DNA of 24,481 nt from assembly GCA_035476635.1 (NCBI GenBank), contig DATILI010000087.1, forward strand, positions 1-24,481. The letters run 5' to 3'. This document shows, in pieces, positions 14,960 to 22,401 of the stretch (positions within the stretch are counted from its first letter, which is position 1; the number at the start of each line of letters is the position of its first letter). The notes under the pieces are model-generated. The model was not told where the DNA came from. It searched no databases and was given only the letters and a program-made list of their open reading frames with translations. This stretch comes from DATILI01 sp035476635. GTDB lineage: Bacteria; Pseudomonadota; Gammaproteobacteria; Burkholderiales; Burkholderiaceae_C. Made by a program: the position numbers and the translations under genes.

Positions 14960-16492
14960 ATGCGCGTAGATCAATTCGTCGATAGCGTCGCCGCCGGCCA
15001 GGGCGCCAGCACGCTGGCGCTGCTGGCCGAGGACGGCCAGGCGCTCACCTATGCCGACCTGGCCGGCCGCGTCGCCACGGGCGCCCGGGCGCTGCAGCGC
15101 TGCGGCCTGGGTCCGGGCCAGCGCGCGGTGCTGGTGGGCGAGAACACAGTCGACATGATCGTCCTGCTGCTCGCCGCGATACGGCTTGGCGCCTGGGCCG
15201 TGCCGCTGAACGCGCGCATGTCGGCTTCCGAGATCGATGGCATCTGTGCCCATTGCGCTCCCCGCCTGGCCTACTTCTCGAACCAGTGCGCCGAGGCCAT
15301 CGGCCACGCGGCGCGCCAGGGTGCCCGTGCCGTGGCGCAAGACGGGCTCATGCAGGGCCTGGTCGCACTGCGCGACGAGGGCGTGCAGGCCGACGGCAGC
15401 GACGACGGCTCCGCCCACGACGTGGCCGTGATGATCTATACCTCGGGCAGCACCGGCACGCCCAAGGGCGTGATGCTCACCCATGCCAACCTCGAATTCG
15501 TCGCCAACGCGTCCCTGGCGCAGCAAGTCCTGCTGCCCGGCGACCGCATCTTTCATGCGCTGCCCATCTCGCACTCCTTTGGCCTGATCTCCGCCCTGTT
15601 GTGCGGCCTGCGCGCGGGCGCGACGTTCCAGCTGGCGACGCGTTTTCGCGCCGACCAGCTCGCACATGCCATCCTGAACGATGGCATCACGGTGTTCCAG
15701 GGTGTTCCCGCCATGTATGCCCGGCTGTTCGACTGGTCCAGGCAGGCCGGCGTGCCGCTTGCACCCAACCGCCTGCGCATGGCCTATATCGGTGGTTCAC
15801 AGATCGACGCCACGCGCAAGGCGCAGACCGAGGCCCTGCTCGGCCTGCGCCTGCATCATGGCTATGGCCTGACCGAATGCGCGCCGGCCGCGACGCGGAC
15901 CATCGGCCACCCGCCGCCCACCGACGTCACGGCCGGCTGGCCGATCCCCGGTGTGCAGGTGCTGCTGCGCGATGAGGCCGGGTGCGAAGTGGCAACCGGC
16001 GCCCGCGGCGAGGTCTGCATCCGTGGCCCGAATGTGATGAAGGGCTATTTCCGCGATCCGGAGCAAACCCGGCAGGCCATCGACGCGCAAGGCTGGCTCC
16101 ACACCGGCGACATCGGCGTGTTCGGCCCGGACGGCGACCTGTCGATCGTCGGGCGCGCCAAGGACATGATCATCCGCGGCGGCTTCAACGTGTACCCGGC
16201 CGAAGTCGAGAAAGCCATTGCCGCCTGGCCGGACGTGGCCCAGTGTGCCGTGGTCGGCCGCGCTGTCGCGGACGATGAGCAGGTGGTGGCCTTTGTCGAA
16301 CCGCTGGAAGGCCGCGAAGTGGACGTCACGGCCCTGGGCCTGTTCCTGCGCCAGCATCTGGCGCCCTACAAGGTGCCGAGCCGGATCGTCGTGCTGCCTC
16401 AGCTGCCCGCTTCCGGTACCGGCAAGGTGCTGAAGGCGGTGCTGCGCAGCTGGATGGATTCAACTTCAAACGCAGGGCCAAGCTCCTCATGA
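14960..16492 (+). CDS. AMP-forming acyl-CoA synthetase / ligase (ANL superfamily)
   Basis: A 510-aa ligase that would activate a carboxylic acid to its CoA thioester via an acyl-AMP. The motifs occur in the expected order: phosphate loop YTSGSTGTPKGVMLTH (about 158-173), HSFG, YGLTECAPAATRT, TGDIGVFGPDGDLSIVGRAKDMI with the hinge, GGFNVYPAEVE, and the C-terminal catalytic Lys K489 in PASGTGKVLKAVL. The family spans fatty, aromatic and terpenoid acids and the specificity cannot be read here. It begins 6 bp after the Bug gene and its stop overlaps the next gene by 4 bp. Confidence 0.93.
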   Translation: MRVDQFVDSVAAGQGASTLALLAEDGQALTYADLAGRVATGARALQRCGLGPGQRAVLVGENTVDMIVLLLAAIRLGAWAVPLNARMSASEIDGICAHCAPRLAYFSNQCAEAIGHAARQGARAVAQDGLMQGLVALRDEGVQADGSDDGSAHDVAVMIYTSGSTGTPKGVMLTHANLEFVANASLAQQVLLPGDRIFHALPISHSFGLISALLCGLRAGATFQLATRFRADQLAHAILNDGITVFQGVPAMYARLFDWSRQAGVPLAPNRLRMAYIGGSQIDATRKAQTEALLGLRLHHGYGLTECAPAATRTIGHPPPTDVTAGWPIPGVQVLLRDEAGCEVATGARGEVCIRGPNVMKGYFRDPEQTRQAIDAQGWLHTGDIGVFGPDGDLSIVGRAKDMIIRGGFNVYPAEVEKAIAAWPDVAQCAVVGRAVADDEQVVAFVEPLEGREVDVTALGLFLRQHLAPYKVPSRIVVLPQLPASGTGKVLKAVLRSWMDSTSNAGPSSS

Positions 16493-17907
16493 TCAACGAC
16501 AAAGCCGTGGTCCACGCCCTGGAAAACCTGCTGCGCCCCCGGTCGGTGGCCATTGTGGGCGCTTCGGACAACATCCAGAAGATCGGCGGACGGCCGCTGC
16601 ACTACCTGCTGAGCCACGGCTTTCAGGGCAAGCTCTTCCCGGTCAGCCAGCGTGGCGGGCCGGTGCAAGGCATCGCGTCCTACCCCAGCCTGGAGGCGCT
16701 GCCCGAAGCGCCCGACAGCGTGATCCTTTCGGTGCCGGCGGAGGCTGCACTGGCGCAGATCCAGGCCTGCGCCCGCATCGGCGCGGGCAATGTGATCCTG
16801 TTTGCTTCCGGCTTCGGCGAAATGGGCCCGGCCGGACAGCAGCAGCAGCAGGAACTGGTCGCCGCAGCGCGCGCCGGCGGGGTGCGGCTGCTCGGGCCCA
16901 ACACCATTGGCCTGGCCAATTTCTCGTGCGGCGCGATTCTTTCCTTCGCTTCGATCTACCAGGACTTCGCGCCGCAGGATGGGCCGGTGGCCATCGTCTC
17001 GCAAAGCGGCGCCATCGGCGCGTCAGCCTATGCCATGCTGCGGCAGAACGGTGTGGGCGTGCGCTACGTCTGCACCACCGGCAACCAGGCTGACATCGAG
17101 GTGTGCGACTTCATGCACGCGGCGCTGGCTGATCCTGCGGTGCGCCTGCTGCTGCTGTACCTGGAAGAAGCCCGCGACAGTGCGGCGCTGGAAGCGGCAT
17201 TGGCGACGGCGCGCCGCCGCGGCGTGCCGGTGCTCGTGCTGCAGGCGGCACGCAGCCAAAGCGGCGTGCAGATGGCGCACTGCCACACCGGCTCCGTCGG
17301 CACGCAAGGTCCGGCCCTGGCCGGCCTGTTCGCCCACTACGGCTGCCGCCAGGTGGCCAGCTTGCCCCAACTCACGGCGAGCGTCCCCCTGTACCTGGCG
17401 CCCGCCGTGTCCACCGTGCCCGCCAATCCCCTGCAGATCGGTATCTGCAGCAACAGCGGCGCTTCGTGCGTGATGGCAGCGGACGTCTGCGATGCGCTGG
17501 CGCTGCCATTGGCCTCGCTGGCCGGCGCCACGGTGGCCGAACTCGACGCGCTGTTGCCCGCTTTCTCGCGCAGCCGCAATCCGGTGGACCTCACGGCCAT
17601 GCTGCTGGCCGATGCCAGCCTGCTGGGCCGCGCCGTCAGCATCGTGCTGCGAGACCCGGGGTGCGCCGCACTGGCCCTGAGCCTGTTGGCCGTGGCGGGC
17701 AGCGGCTACGACGTGCCACGCTTCGCCGCCGATACCATGCGCGCTATCCGGGCCAGCGGCAAGCCGGCGGTGTTCAGCTCGCCCGACCCTCGGGTGCGCA
17801 GCGCCTTCGCGGCCGAAGGCATCTCGGTGTTCGCCAGCGAGCACGAAGCCATCGCCGCGCTGAAGGAGCACCACCTTCACCGCGCGTCCATCAGCCAAAC
17901 TTTCTGA
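16489..17907 (+). CDS. ADP-forming acyl-CoA synthetase alpha-type protein (CoA-binding plus ligase domains, no ATP-grasp)
   Basis: A 472-aa protein. The CoA-binding Rossmann domain starts at about residue 15 (RPRSVAIVGASDN). The succinyl-CoA-ligase-like domains follow with LLGPNTIGLANF (134-145), VAIVSQSGAIGASA (167-180) and TTGNQADIEVCDFM. H266 in HCHTGS sits where the conserved SHTG His of this family lies, probably the phosphohistidine site. The C-terminal part (FSRSRNPVDLT) is also typical. Bacterial relatives often carry a fused ATP-grasp domain; here the protein ends after the alpha part and no beta subunit is nearby. It could partner with a distant beta subunit or act only in CoA-ester binding. 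A (CAG)5 run encodes five Gln at 117-121. Confidence 0.85.
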   Translation: MINDKAVVHALENLLRPRSVAIVGASDNIQKIGGRPLHYLLSHGFQGKLFPVSQRGGPVQGIASYPSLEALPEAPDSVILSVPAEAALAQIQACARIGAGNVILFASGFGEMGPAGQQQQQELVAAARAGGVRLLGPNTIGLANFSCGAILSFASIYQDFAPQDGPVAIVSQSGAIGASAYAMLRQNGVGVRYVCTTGNQADIEVCDFMHAALADPAVRLLLLYLEEARDSAALEAALATARRRGVPVLVLQAARSQSGVQMAHCHTGSVGTQGPALAGLFAHYGCRQVASLPQLTASVPLYLAPAVSTVPANPLQIGICSNSGASCVMAADVCDALALPLASLAGATVAELDALLPAFSRSRNPVDLTAMLLADASLLGRAVSIVLRDPGCAALALSLLAVAGSGYDVPRFAADTMRAIRASGKPAVFSSPDPRVRSAFAAEGISVFASEHEAIAALKEHHLHRASISQTF

Positions 17908-17915
17908 GAGCCACC

Positions 17916-19043
17916 ATGCAAGACGCTGCCATCGTCGCCTATGCGCGCACGCCCATCGGCAAAGCCTTCAAGGGCATGTTCAAGTCCACCCACGGCGCCA
18001 CTCTGGGCGCGCATGCGATCCGGCACGCCATCGGGCGCGCGGGCGTTGCGCCCGACGCGGTGGACGATGTGGTCCTGGGATGCGCTTTCCCCGAGGGCGC
18101 CAACGGGTTCAACCTGGGCCGCATCAGCGCGCTGGCCGCCGGACTGCCGGACCATGTGCCCGGGGCGACCGTCAACCGCTACTGCTCTTCAGGGCTGCAG
18201 GCCATCGCCATGGCGGCGCAAGGCATACAGACCGGTCAGCTGCAAGTTGCCGTAGCCGGCGGCAGCGAGTCAGTGAGTTGCGTGCGCGAACACACCAACA
18301 AGCACATGCGCGAGGAGCCTTGGCTGCTGGCCGAGCGGCCCCAGGTCTACCTGCCCATGCTGGAGACCGCGGAGATCGTGGCCCGGCGCTACGGCATCGG
18401 CCGCGAAGAGCAGGATGAATACGCGCTGGGCAGCCAGCAGCGCTACGCGCAGGCGCGCCAGCACGGCCTGTTCGACGAGGAAATCGTTGCATTGCCGGGC
18501 GCTGCAAGCGCCGATGAAGGCGCACGCGACACCAGCCTGGATCGCCTGGCCGCGCTGGCACCGGTGCTGGCGGATGGCAGCGTGACGGCAGGCAACGCCA
18601 GCCAGCTGTCCGACGGCGCCGCGGCCTGCGTGCTGATGAACGATCAATTGCGCAGCGCGCAAGGGATCCGTCCGCTCGGCTGGTTCCGCGGCTTCGCGGT
18701 CGCCGGCTGCGCCCCGGAAGAAATGGGTATCGGGCCAGTGTTCGCCGTGCCCAAGCTGCTTTCGCGACTCGGCCTGAATAGCAGCGACGTAGGTCTGTGG
18801 GAACTGAACGAGGCTTTCGCGGTGCAGGTGCTTTATTGCCAGAAAACGCTGGGGATTCCTTTGGAACGCCTCAACGTCAACGGCGGGGCCATTGCGATCG
18901 GCCATCCGTTCGGCATGAGCGGGGCGCGGATGGCCGGCCATGCGCTGCTGGAAGGGCGCCGCCGCGGCGCACGCTATGTGGTGGTCACCATGTGCGTGGG
19001 CGGCGGCATGGGTGCGGCCGGCCTGTTCGAAGTGGCCTTGTGA
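17916..19043 (+). CDS. Acetyl-CoA C-acyltransferase (thiolase)
   Basis: A 375-aa thiolase, slightly shorter than most degradative thiolases (about 390). The catalytic residues are C90 (NRYCSSGLQAIA), H330 (AIGHPFGMSGAR) and C360 (TMCVGGGMGAA). LGCAFPEGANGFNLGR resembles FadA-type enzymes more than BktB. It starts 8 bp after the preceding stop and ends 5 bp from the convergent tetR stop. As the last operon gene it presumably releases acetyl-CoA or a similar unit from the CoA ester made by the ligase. No enoyl-CoA hydratase or acyl-CoA dehydrogenase is in the operon, so the pathway is incomplete locally. Confidence 0.93.
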   Translation: MQDAAIVAYARTPIGKAFKGMFKSTHGATLGAHAIRHAIGRAGVAPDAVDDVVLGCAFPEGANGFNLGRISALAAGLPDHVPGATVNRYCSSGLQAIAMAAQGIQTGQLQVAVAGGSESVSCVREHTNKHMREEPWLLAERPQVYLPMLETAEIVARRYGIGREEQDEYALGSQQRYAQARQHGLFDEEIVALPGAASADEGARDTSLDRLAALAPVLADGSVTAGNASQLSDGAAACVLMNDQLRSAQGIRPLGWFRGFAVAGCAPEEMGIGPVFAVPKLLSRLGLNSSDVGLWELNEAFAVQVLYCQKTLGIPLERLNVNGGAIAIGHPFGMSGARMAGHALLEGRRRGARYVVVTMCVGGGMGAAGLFEVAL

Positions 19044-19048
19044 GCACC

Positions 19049-19732
19049 TCAGCGCGGCCGTGAGGCCAGCCCCGCGATGAACATCTCGAAAATGGTCCGG
19101 GAGATACCCATCGGGTCCTTGCGCAACACATAGCGCGGCGTGTTCTGCGGATTGATCAGGATCGTGGCCAGGCCATGGCAGGCGGTCCACGCCGCCAGCG
19201 TGGCTTCACGGCCGCGCTCCATCGACGCTTCGTTGGTGAGCAGAAAATCCGCCACCGCGGTCTCGAGAATCCCGTACGAGCGGGTGGCCGCTTCGTTGAG
19301 TTCCGGGAACAGCGTCTTGTCTGGAATTTCGGGCCCATGCATCAGGTGGAACAGGGCCGGATGGGCCAGCGCAAATTCGACATAGGCCAGCATCACGCTC
19401 ATCAGCCGCTCGGCAGGATCGCGCTTGTCCTTCAAGGCCGCCATGCGGTGCTCGAACAGCTGGAGGAACCCCATGGCCGCGATCGCGGCGAGCAGACCCG
19501 CCTTGCCTTCGAAATGATGCAGCGGCGCCGTCTGTGTGACGCCGGCGCGGCGGGCGATTTCGCGCATGCTCAGGGCCGCCATGCCCTGCGACTCCAGGAT
19601 GGCCATGCCCTGCAGGACCAGCTCGTCGCGCAGGTTGCCATGGTGATAGGCTGTCTTGACGGATCGGCTTCGCGCGGCGGGCGCAGCGGGCTGCGCCTTC
19701 TTGATGCGCTTCGTTGTAGGGGTCGTTGGCAT
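19049..19732 (-). CDS. TetR-family regulator with WHG-type C-terminal domain
   Basis: A 227-aa protein. A disordered Thr/Ala/Arg-rich lead of about 35 residues precedes the TetR DNA-binding helices: AYHHGNLRDELVLQGMAILESQG, then SMREIARRAGVTQTAPLHHFEGKAGLLAAIA (helix-turn-helix about 65-95). The ligand domain contains ALAHPALFHLMHGPE and WTACHGLATIL, as in the WHG/TetR_C_33 group. The ATG at 19732 has GAGGGG just upstream; a TTG at 19765 is a longer alternative. It faces the operon ending at 19043. It is the best candidate to bind the twin operators at 12909 and 12996. A lone half-site GTTAAG lies in its own leader, so autoregulation is possible but weakly supported. Confidence 0.9.
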   Translation of the reverse strand: MPTTPTTKRIKKAQPAAPAARSRSVKTAYHHGNLRDELVLQGMAILESQGMAALSMREIARRAGVTQTAPLHHFEGKAGLLAAIAAMGFLQLFEHRMAALKDKRDPAERLMSVMLAYVEFALAHPALFHLMHGPEIPDKTLFPELNEAATRSYGILETAVADFLLTNEASMERGREATLAAWTACHGLATILINPQNTPRYVLRKDPMGISRTIFEMFIAGLASRPR

Positions 19733-19776
19733 GGGCCCCTCGATCTTAACTGCGACAAGATTCAAATGGAGCCAGC

Positions 19777-19810
19777 AAAAAAGCCCCGGTCCTCAAGGGC
19801 AACAGGGCTT
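19777..19810 (-). terminator. Candidate Rho-independent terminator for the hip module
   Basis: On the minus strand AAGCCC (from 19810) pairs with GGGCTT (19786-19781), and a run of six T follows (19782-19777). The loop of 18 nt is long, so it is of moderate quality. It lies about 110 bp beyond the stop of the truncated third gene, in the right direction to end the hipB-hipA transcript. Confidence 0.5.
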
Positions 19811-19919
19811 GTTTGCTACCCGGTGCAACCGGGCGCAACCGGGCAAAGCGAGTTTGCATGTGGTCGATCACGAGACGAAAAGCGCGGGCGCTACGTGGCA
19901 GCGCGTTGCATTCTGCTTC

Positions 19920-20228
19920 TCACGCTAGAGGCCAGCTTCGCTCGATCACCTCACGGAAGTCGGTGTTGGTCGCCGCGTCGGAGATCGTCAACGACCGCTT
20001 GACTTGCAGCGACAGGCGCATCACGGAGCCGTCCGCCGGCGTGACCGCATCGACGATCACGTCATCCAGCGGCTCGCCGAAGTCCGCTTGCTGCTGCGCC
20101 ACCCGTTCGACCACCCTGGAGGCCAATCCGCTCGTGGTCGTGCCACCGACCATCGCCACCAGGTAGTAGGCGGCGACGGCGTCCTCGTAGGTAAATCCGG
20201 CGACGCCGGTGAGTTCGGGCGATGTCAT
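19920..20228 (-). pseudogene. Truncated gene resembling the N-terminus of a Cap4/DUF4297-like nuclease
   Basis: A 102-aa reading frame that starts MTSPELTGVAGFTYEDAVAA and contains QQADFGEPLDDVIVDAV (D55, D56) and LSLQVKRSL (Q75-V76-K77). This spacing of acidic residues before Q-x-K is the pattern of PD-(D/E)xK endonuclease domains such as the Cap4/DUF4297 type, which normally begin much longer multidomain proteins. Here the frame stops soon after FREVIERSW, where relatives as I recall them continue, so it looks like a remnant cut at about 19922-19935. A longer in-frame start at 20306 overlaps hipA. It lies 34 bp after hipA in the same orientation. A free-standing small nuclease domain cannot be excluded. 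Confidence 0.55.
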
Positions 20229-20262
20229 GGACGCGAGGCTGGGTCCTTGGCCGGGTTTTCGC

Positions 20263-21606
20263 TCACTCGAAGTCCGAGCGCTTGAATCGCGCGATCTGAC
20301 GGACATGCTCGCGTTGCCGCGTGCACGTGGCCAGCACCAGTTCCTCGAAGCGCTGCGCCACAGCCGCAGGAACGGACTGGGCGATCATGTCTGCGAGGAA
20401 CGCGTCCATCACGGCGATCACCTGTCCGGCCAGAGCGTCGAGTTCGTGCGCTACCAGCCTGAAGGGAAGCTTGCAGAGATGGCCGAAGCGCGCCCACTCG
20501 TAGGGTGTCAAGACGTCCTCGCTGAAGGCATCGCCGATCGCCATCGCGTAGGTGCGCGAGAACCCCGCGTCGAGCGCGTCCATGCAGACCAGGTCATAGG
20601 CCGGCGCCAGCCGCAGCCCGCGCCCGTCGCAGAAGAAAGACACGTTCTTCCCGTGCGCGTCGGTATTTCCGATCAGCACCTGGAAGATCGCCCATCGCAA
20701 CAAGCCGAGCCGGTCCACGGCCGGGAGCGGGCTTTGGTCCACCAGTGAGAACAACTTTGGAAGGCTCGCGCCTTCGCGCAGGTGGGCGACTTCGGCGGTG
20801 TCGCCGTAGGCCCGTTCGTATTTCATGGACACCGCCAAGCCCAGCGCCTGGCAGCCGTCGACGATGTGCAAGCGCCTGACACCAGTCTCGGTTTCAACGC
20901 GGTCGAAGCGGCGCACCAGCAGCACCGGTTCCGGCACGTGCACCAGCCGCGTCTGTGCTGCCTCGAGACCGACGCGGCGCGCCAGTTGCATGCACAGGTG
21001 TTCGTTGGCCGGCAAGGTTGCCAGTTGTTTGCGCATCGGCACCGGCTTGACGATCTCCGTGGAGGCGAGCCGGCCGCCTTCGACCAGGTACCACCTGCCC
21101 TCGCGTTCGTAGACCGCGATCTTGTCCTGATAGCCCGCGATCGAGAGCCGCACCTTGCCGTCCCAGACGGAGAACGGGATGTTCTCGCGCTCGCGAATCC
21201 GCTCGGAGAGCTGGGCGGGGGTGATTTCGCGCAGGCGCTCGCCCTCGGCAGCTCTGGGAGCGGCATGGTCTTCGGCCAGGGTGACGCGCAGAGCGCCGGC
21301 GGTCTCCTTGCCGATGGCGATCAGCAGGCCCACCAGGTTGGATCGCATGGTGCCGGCCGTTTGCGCGGCGTGGTCCAGCGCCTCGCCTTCGGGCAGCAGG
21401 TTTTCGAAGAACTGCCGCACCTGCGCGCTGTGCTGCTCGGGGGTCTCACCAGCCGGACGCTGAAGCGCAAGCAGCGGGCTCAGCGGAAATCGCTCCTCGG
21501 CCTGCCGCCACTCAGCGGCGTAGTCGAAGCTGAAGCGGTTGGCTTGCGGGTCATGGCCCAGCACGCCCACCAGATCCTCGCCCGCCCAGACGTTCAGCGT
21601 CGCCAT
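20263..21606 (-). CDS. hipA: HipA-family serine/threonine kinase toxin
   Basis: A 447-aa HipA kinase, full length. The N-terminal subdomain (VWAGEDLVGVLGHD, then SPLLALQ and FFENLLPEGE) is followed by the kinase core: the phosphorylatable loop RLSIAGYQDK (S155, equivalent to E. coli Ser150), the ATP Lys K187 (EIVKPVP), the catalytic GNTDAHGKN (D316, N321) and the metal-binding PAYDLV (D338). All key residues are intact, so it should be active. HipA kinases phosphorylate aminoacyl-tRNA synthetases (GltX in E. coli) and arrest growth; the target here is unknown. It starts 7 bp after hipB with an AGGTGA ribosome site that overlaps the hipB stop. Confidence 0.94.
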   Translation of the reverse strand: MATLNVWAGEDLVGVLGHDPQANRFSFDYAAEWRQAEERFPLSPLLALQRPAGETPEQHSAQVRQFFENLLPEGEALDHAAQTAGTMRSNLVGLLIAIGKETAGALRVTLAEDHAAPRAAEGERLREITPAQLSERIRERENIPFSVWDGKVRLSIAGYQDKIAVYEREGRWYLVEGGRLASTEIVKPVPMRKQLATLPANEHLCMQLARRVGLEAAQTRLVHVPEPVLLVRRFDRVETETGVRRLHIVDGCQALGLAVSMKYERAYGDTAEVAHLREGASLPKLFSLVDQSPLPAVDRLGLLRWAIFQVLIGNTDAHGKNVSFFCDGRGLRLAPAYDLVCMDALDAGFSRTYAMAIGDAFSEDVLTPYEWARFGHLCKLPFRLVAHELDALAGQVIAVMDAFLADMIAQSVPAAVAQRFEELVLATCTRQREHVRQIARFKRSDFE

Positions 21607-21613
21607 GGTGGGA

Positions 21614-21940
21614 TCACCTGCTTGGCGACGGCGAGCTCTTCGTGTCGCCGTCCGGGGTCATGCCGACCAGCGCGCGGCGCACGGCCTCCCGCTGTCCTCC
21701 CGGAACGGCCAGGATGGAGACGCCGAATTCGCGGGCGGCACGCAGTGCGGTCTCCAGGCTGACGCTGCTCTTGGCGGTCTCGAGGTTCGTGAGCGTCTGC
21801 CGCGCCACCCCGAGCAGGAGCGACGCCTCGGTGAGCGTCATGTTGGCCGCGCAACGCGCGGCACGGATCGAGGCGCCGAACGTCTTGCTGTCGGGCACGA
21901 ACAGGTCCGCCGGAGGGGGAAGGGGTTTGACGCGTTTCAT
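21614..21940 (-). CDS. hipB: HipB-like XRE-family antitoxin and autorepressor
   Basis: A 108-aa protein with one XRE-type helix-turn-helix domain at about residues 20-76 (FGASIRAARCAANMTLTEASLLLGVARQTLTNLETAKSSVSLETALRAARE). It is followed by a tail (GVSILAVPG, then REAVRRALVG), as in HipB antitoxins that bind HipA and repress the operon. It is directly upstream of hipA. No Shine-Dalgarno sequence is visible before the ATG. The sequence there is an operator copy that ends 5 bp from the start, so translation may be weak or leaderless. The Pro-rich N-terminus (PLPPPADLFVP) is longer than in E. coli HipB. Confidence 0.9.
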   Translation of the reverse strand: MKRVKPLPPPADLFVPDSKTFGASIRAARCAANMTLTEASLLLGVARQTLTNLETAKSSVSLETALRAAREFGVSILAVPGGQREAVRRALVGMTPDGDTKSSPSPSR

Positions 21941-21945
21941 AAAGA

Positions 21946-22061
21946 CTAGATTTCTAGATTTTATCCCCGACTACAGGTCAGCGATAGTCTTTTGTCTAGA
22001 AAACTAGTCTTTATAAGTCTTGAGGTACTCAAAGGAACATTTTGCCTAGAATTCTAGGCAA
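21946..22061. promoter_or_regulatory. hipBA control region: three CTAG-N4-CTAG operators at exact 50-bp spacing
   Basis: Three palindromes share CTAG-N4-CTAG: CTAGATTTCTAG (21946-21957), CTAGAAAACTAG (21996-22007) and CTAGAATTCTAG (22046-22057). Their starts are exactly 50 bp apart. The third is embedded in a perfect 20-bp palindrome, TTGCCTAGAATTCTAGGCAA (22042-22061). The first abuts the hipB start codon. E. coli HipB likewise binds several spaced palindromes in its promoter (TATCC-N8-GGATA), so these are the probable HipB sites. The hipB promoter must lie among them; a TATAAA-like hexamer on the minus strand at about 22010-22015 is a possible -10. Confidence 0.75.
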
Positions 22062-22063
22062 TA

Positions 22064-22083
22064 TTGCGTCATAGCTTACGCAA
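22064..22083. repeat. Inverted repeat TTGCGT-N8-ACGCAA
   Basis: A perfect 6-bp inverted repeat with 8 bp between arms, 2 bp beyond the third hip operator. It differs in sequence from the CTAG operators and could be a site for another regulator or a boundary feature. The function is unknown. Confidence 0.35.
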
Positions 22084-22401
22084 ATTGGAGAGAAGAGCAG
22101 CGCGCTTGAATGGCTACTTTTTAATACTAAAGTAAGGGCGGCTGGGGCGGAATCGATAAACCGCGCTGCCGCCCGCACCACCACTCACTTTACGGCACGC
22201 CAGGCCGCGAGACAGTCTCCACTCGGCGGCGGCCATCATGGCCGCTATGGCCCATTGCGGACACCATGCCCTCAACGCATGCAGCATCAATTATTCGGCG
22301 GAAGATGCGTAGCCCAGCAGATTCCAAACCTGCCAACTCGGGTGCAGGGCTTGCAGCTTCGACAGGTTCATGGGGATTCCACGCATGGACCGTGGTTGCG
22401 G
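22084..22401. other. Intergenic region without a supported gene
   Basis: 318 bp between the hip control region and the 3' end of the lactonase-like gene. Short plus-strand frames here have no recognisable product and no good ribosome sites. The only structure I see is a perfect inverted repeat GCGGCCAT-C-ATGGCCGC at 22229-22245, which lacks a T-run. Confidence 0.5.

Noticed and set aside
13007..15667. An 886-codon open frame on the minus strand opposite the SDR, Bug and ligase genes
   Set aside because: It is low in recognisable motifs, rich in Gly/Arg/His/Gln, and antisense to three genes with clear family signatures. It is a product of high GC at third codon positions.
16838..16852. A (CAG)5 run as a microsatellite or phase-variation tract
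   Set aside because: It is in-frame, codes for five Gln in a coding region, and changes by whole repeats would not shift the frame. It is noted in the gene entry only.
19047..19065. A hairpin CCTCA-N9-TGAGG between the convergent thiolase and tetR genes as terminator
   Set aside because: The stem is 5 bp with a long loop and no T-run, and most of it lies inside the tetR coding end.
19743..19765. A second copy of the TetR operator in the tetR leader
   Set aside because: Only one half-site (CTTAAC on the plus strand) is conserved; the other arm and the spacing do not match the two strong sites.
22229..22245. Perfect inverted repeat GCGGCCAT-C-ATGGCCGC as a terminator
   Set aside because: There is no T-run on either side and it is over 150 bp from the nearest gene end. 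No function can be supported.
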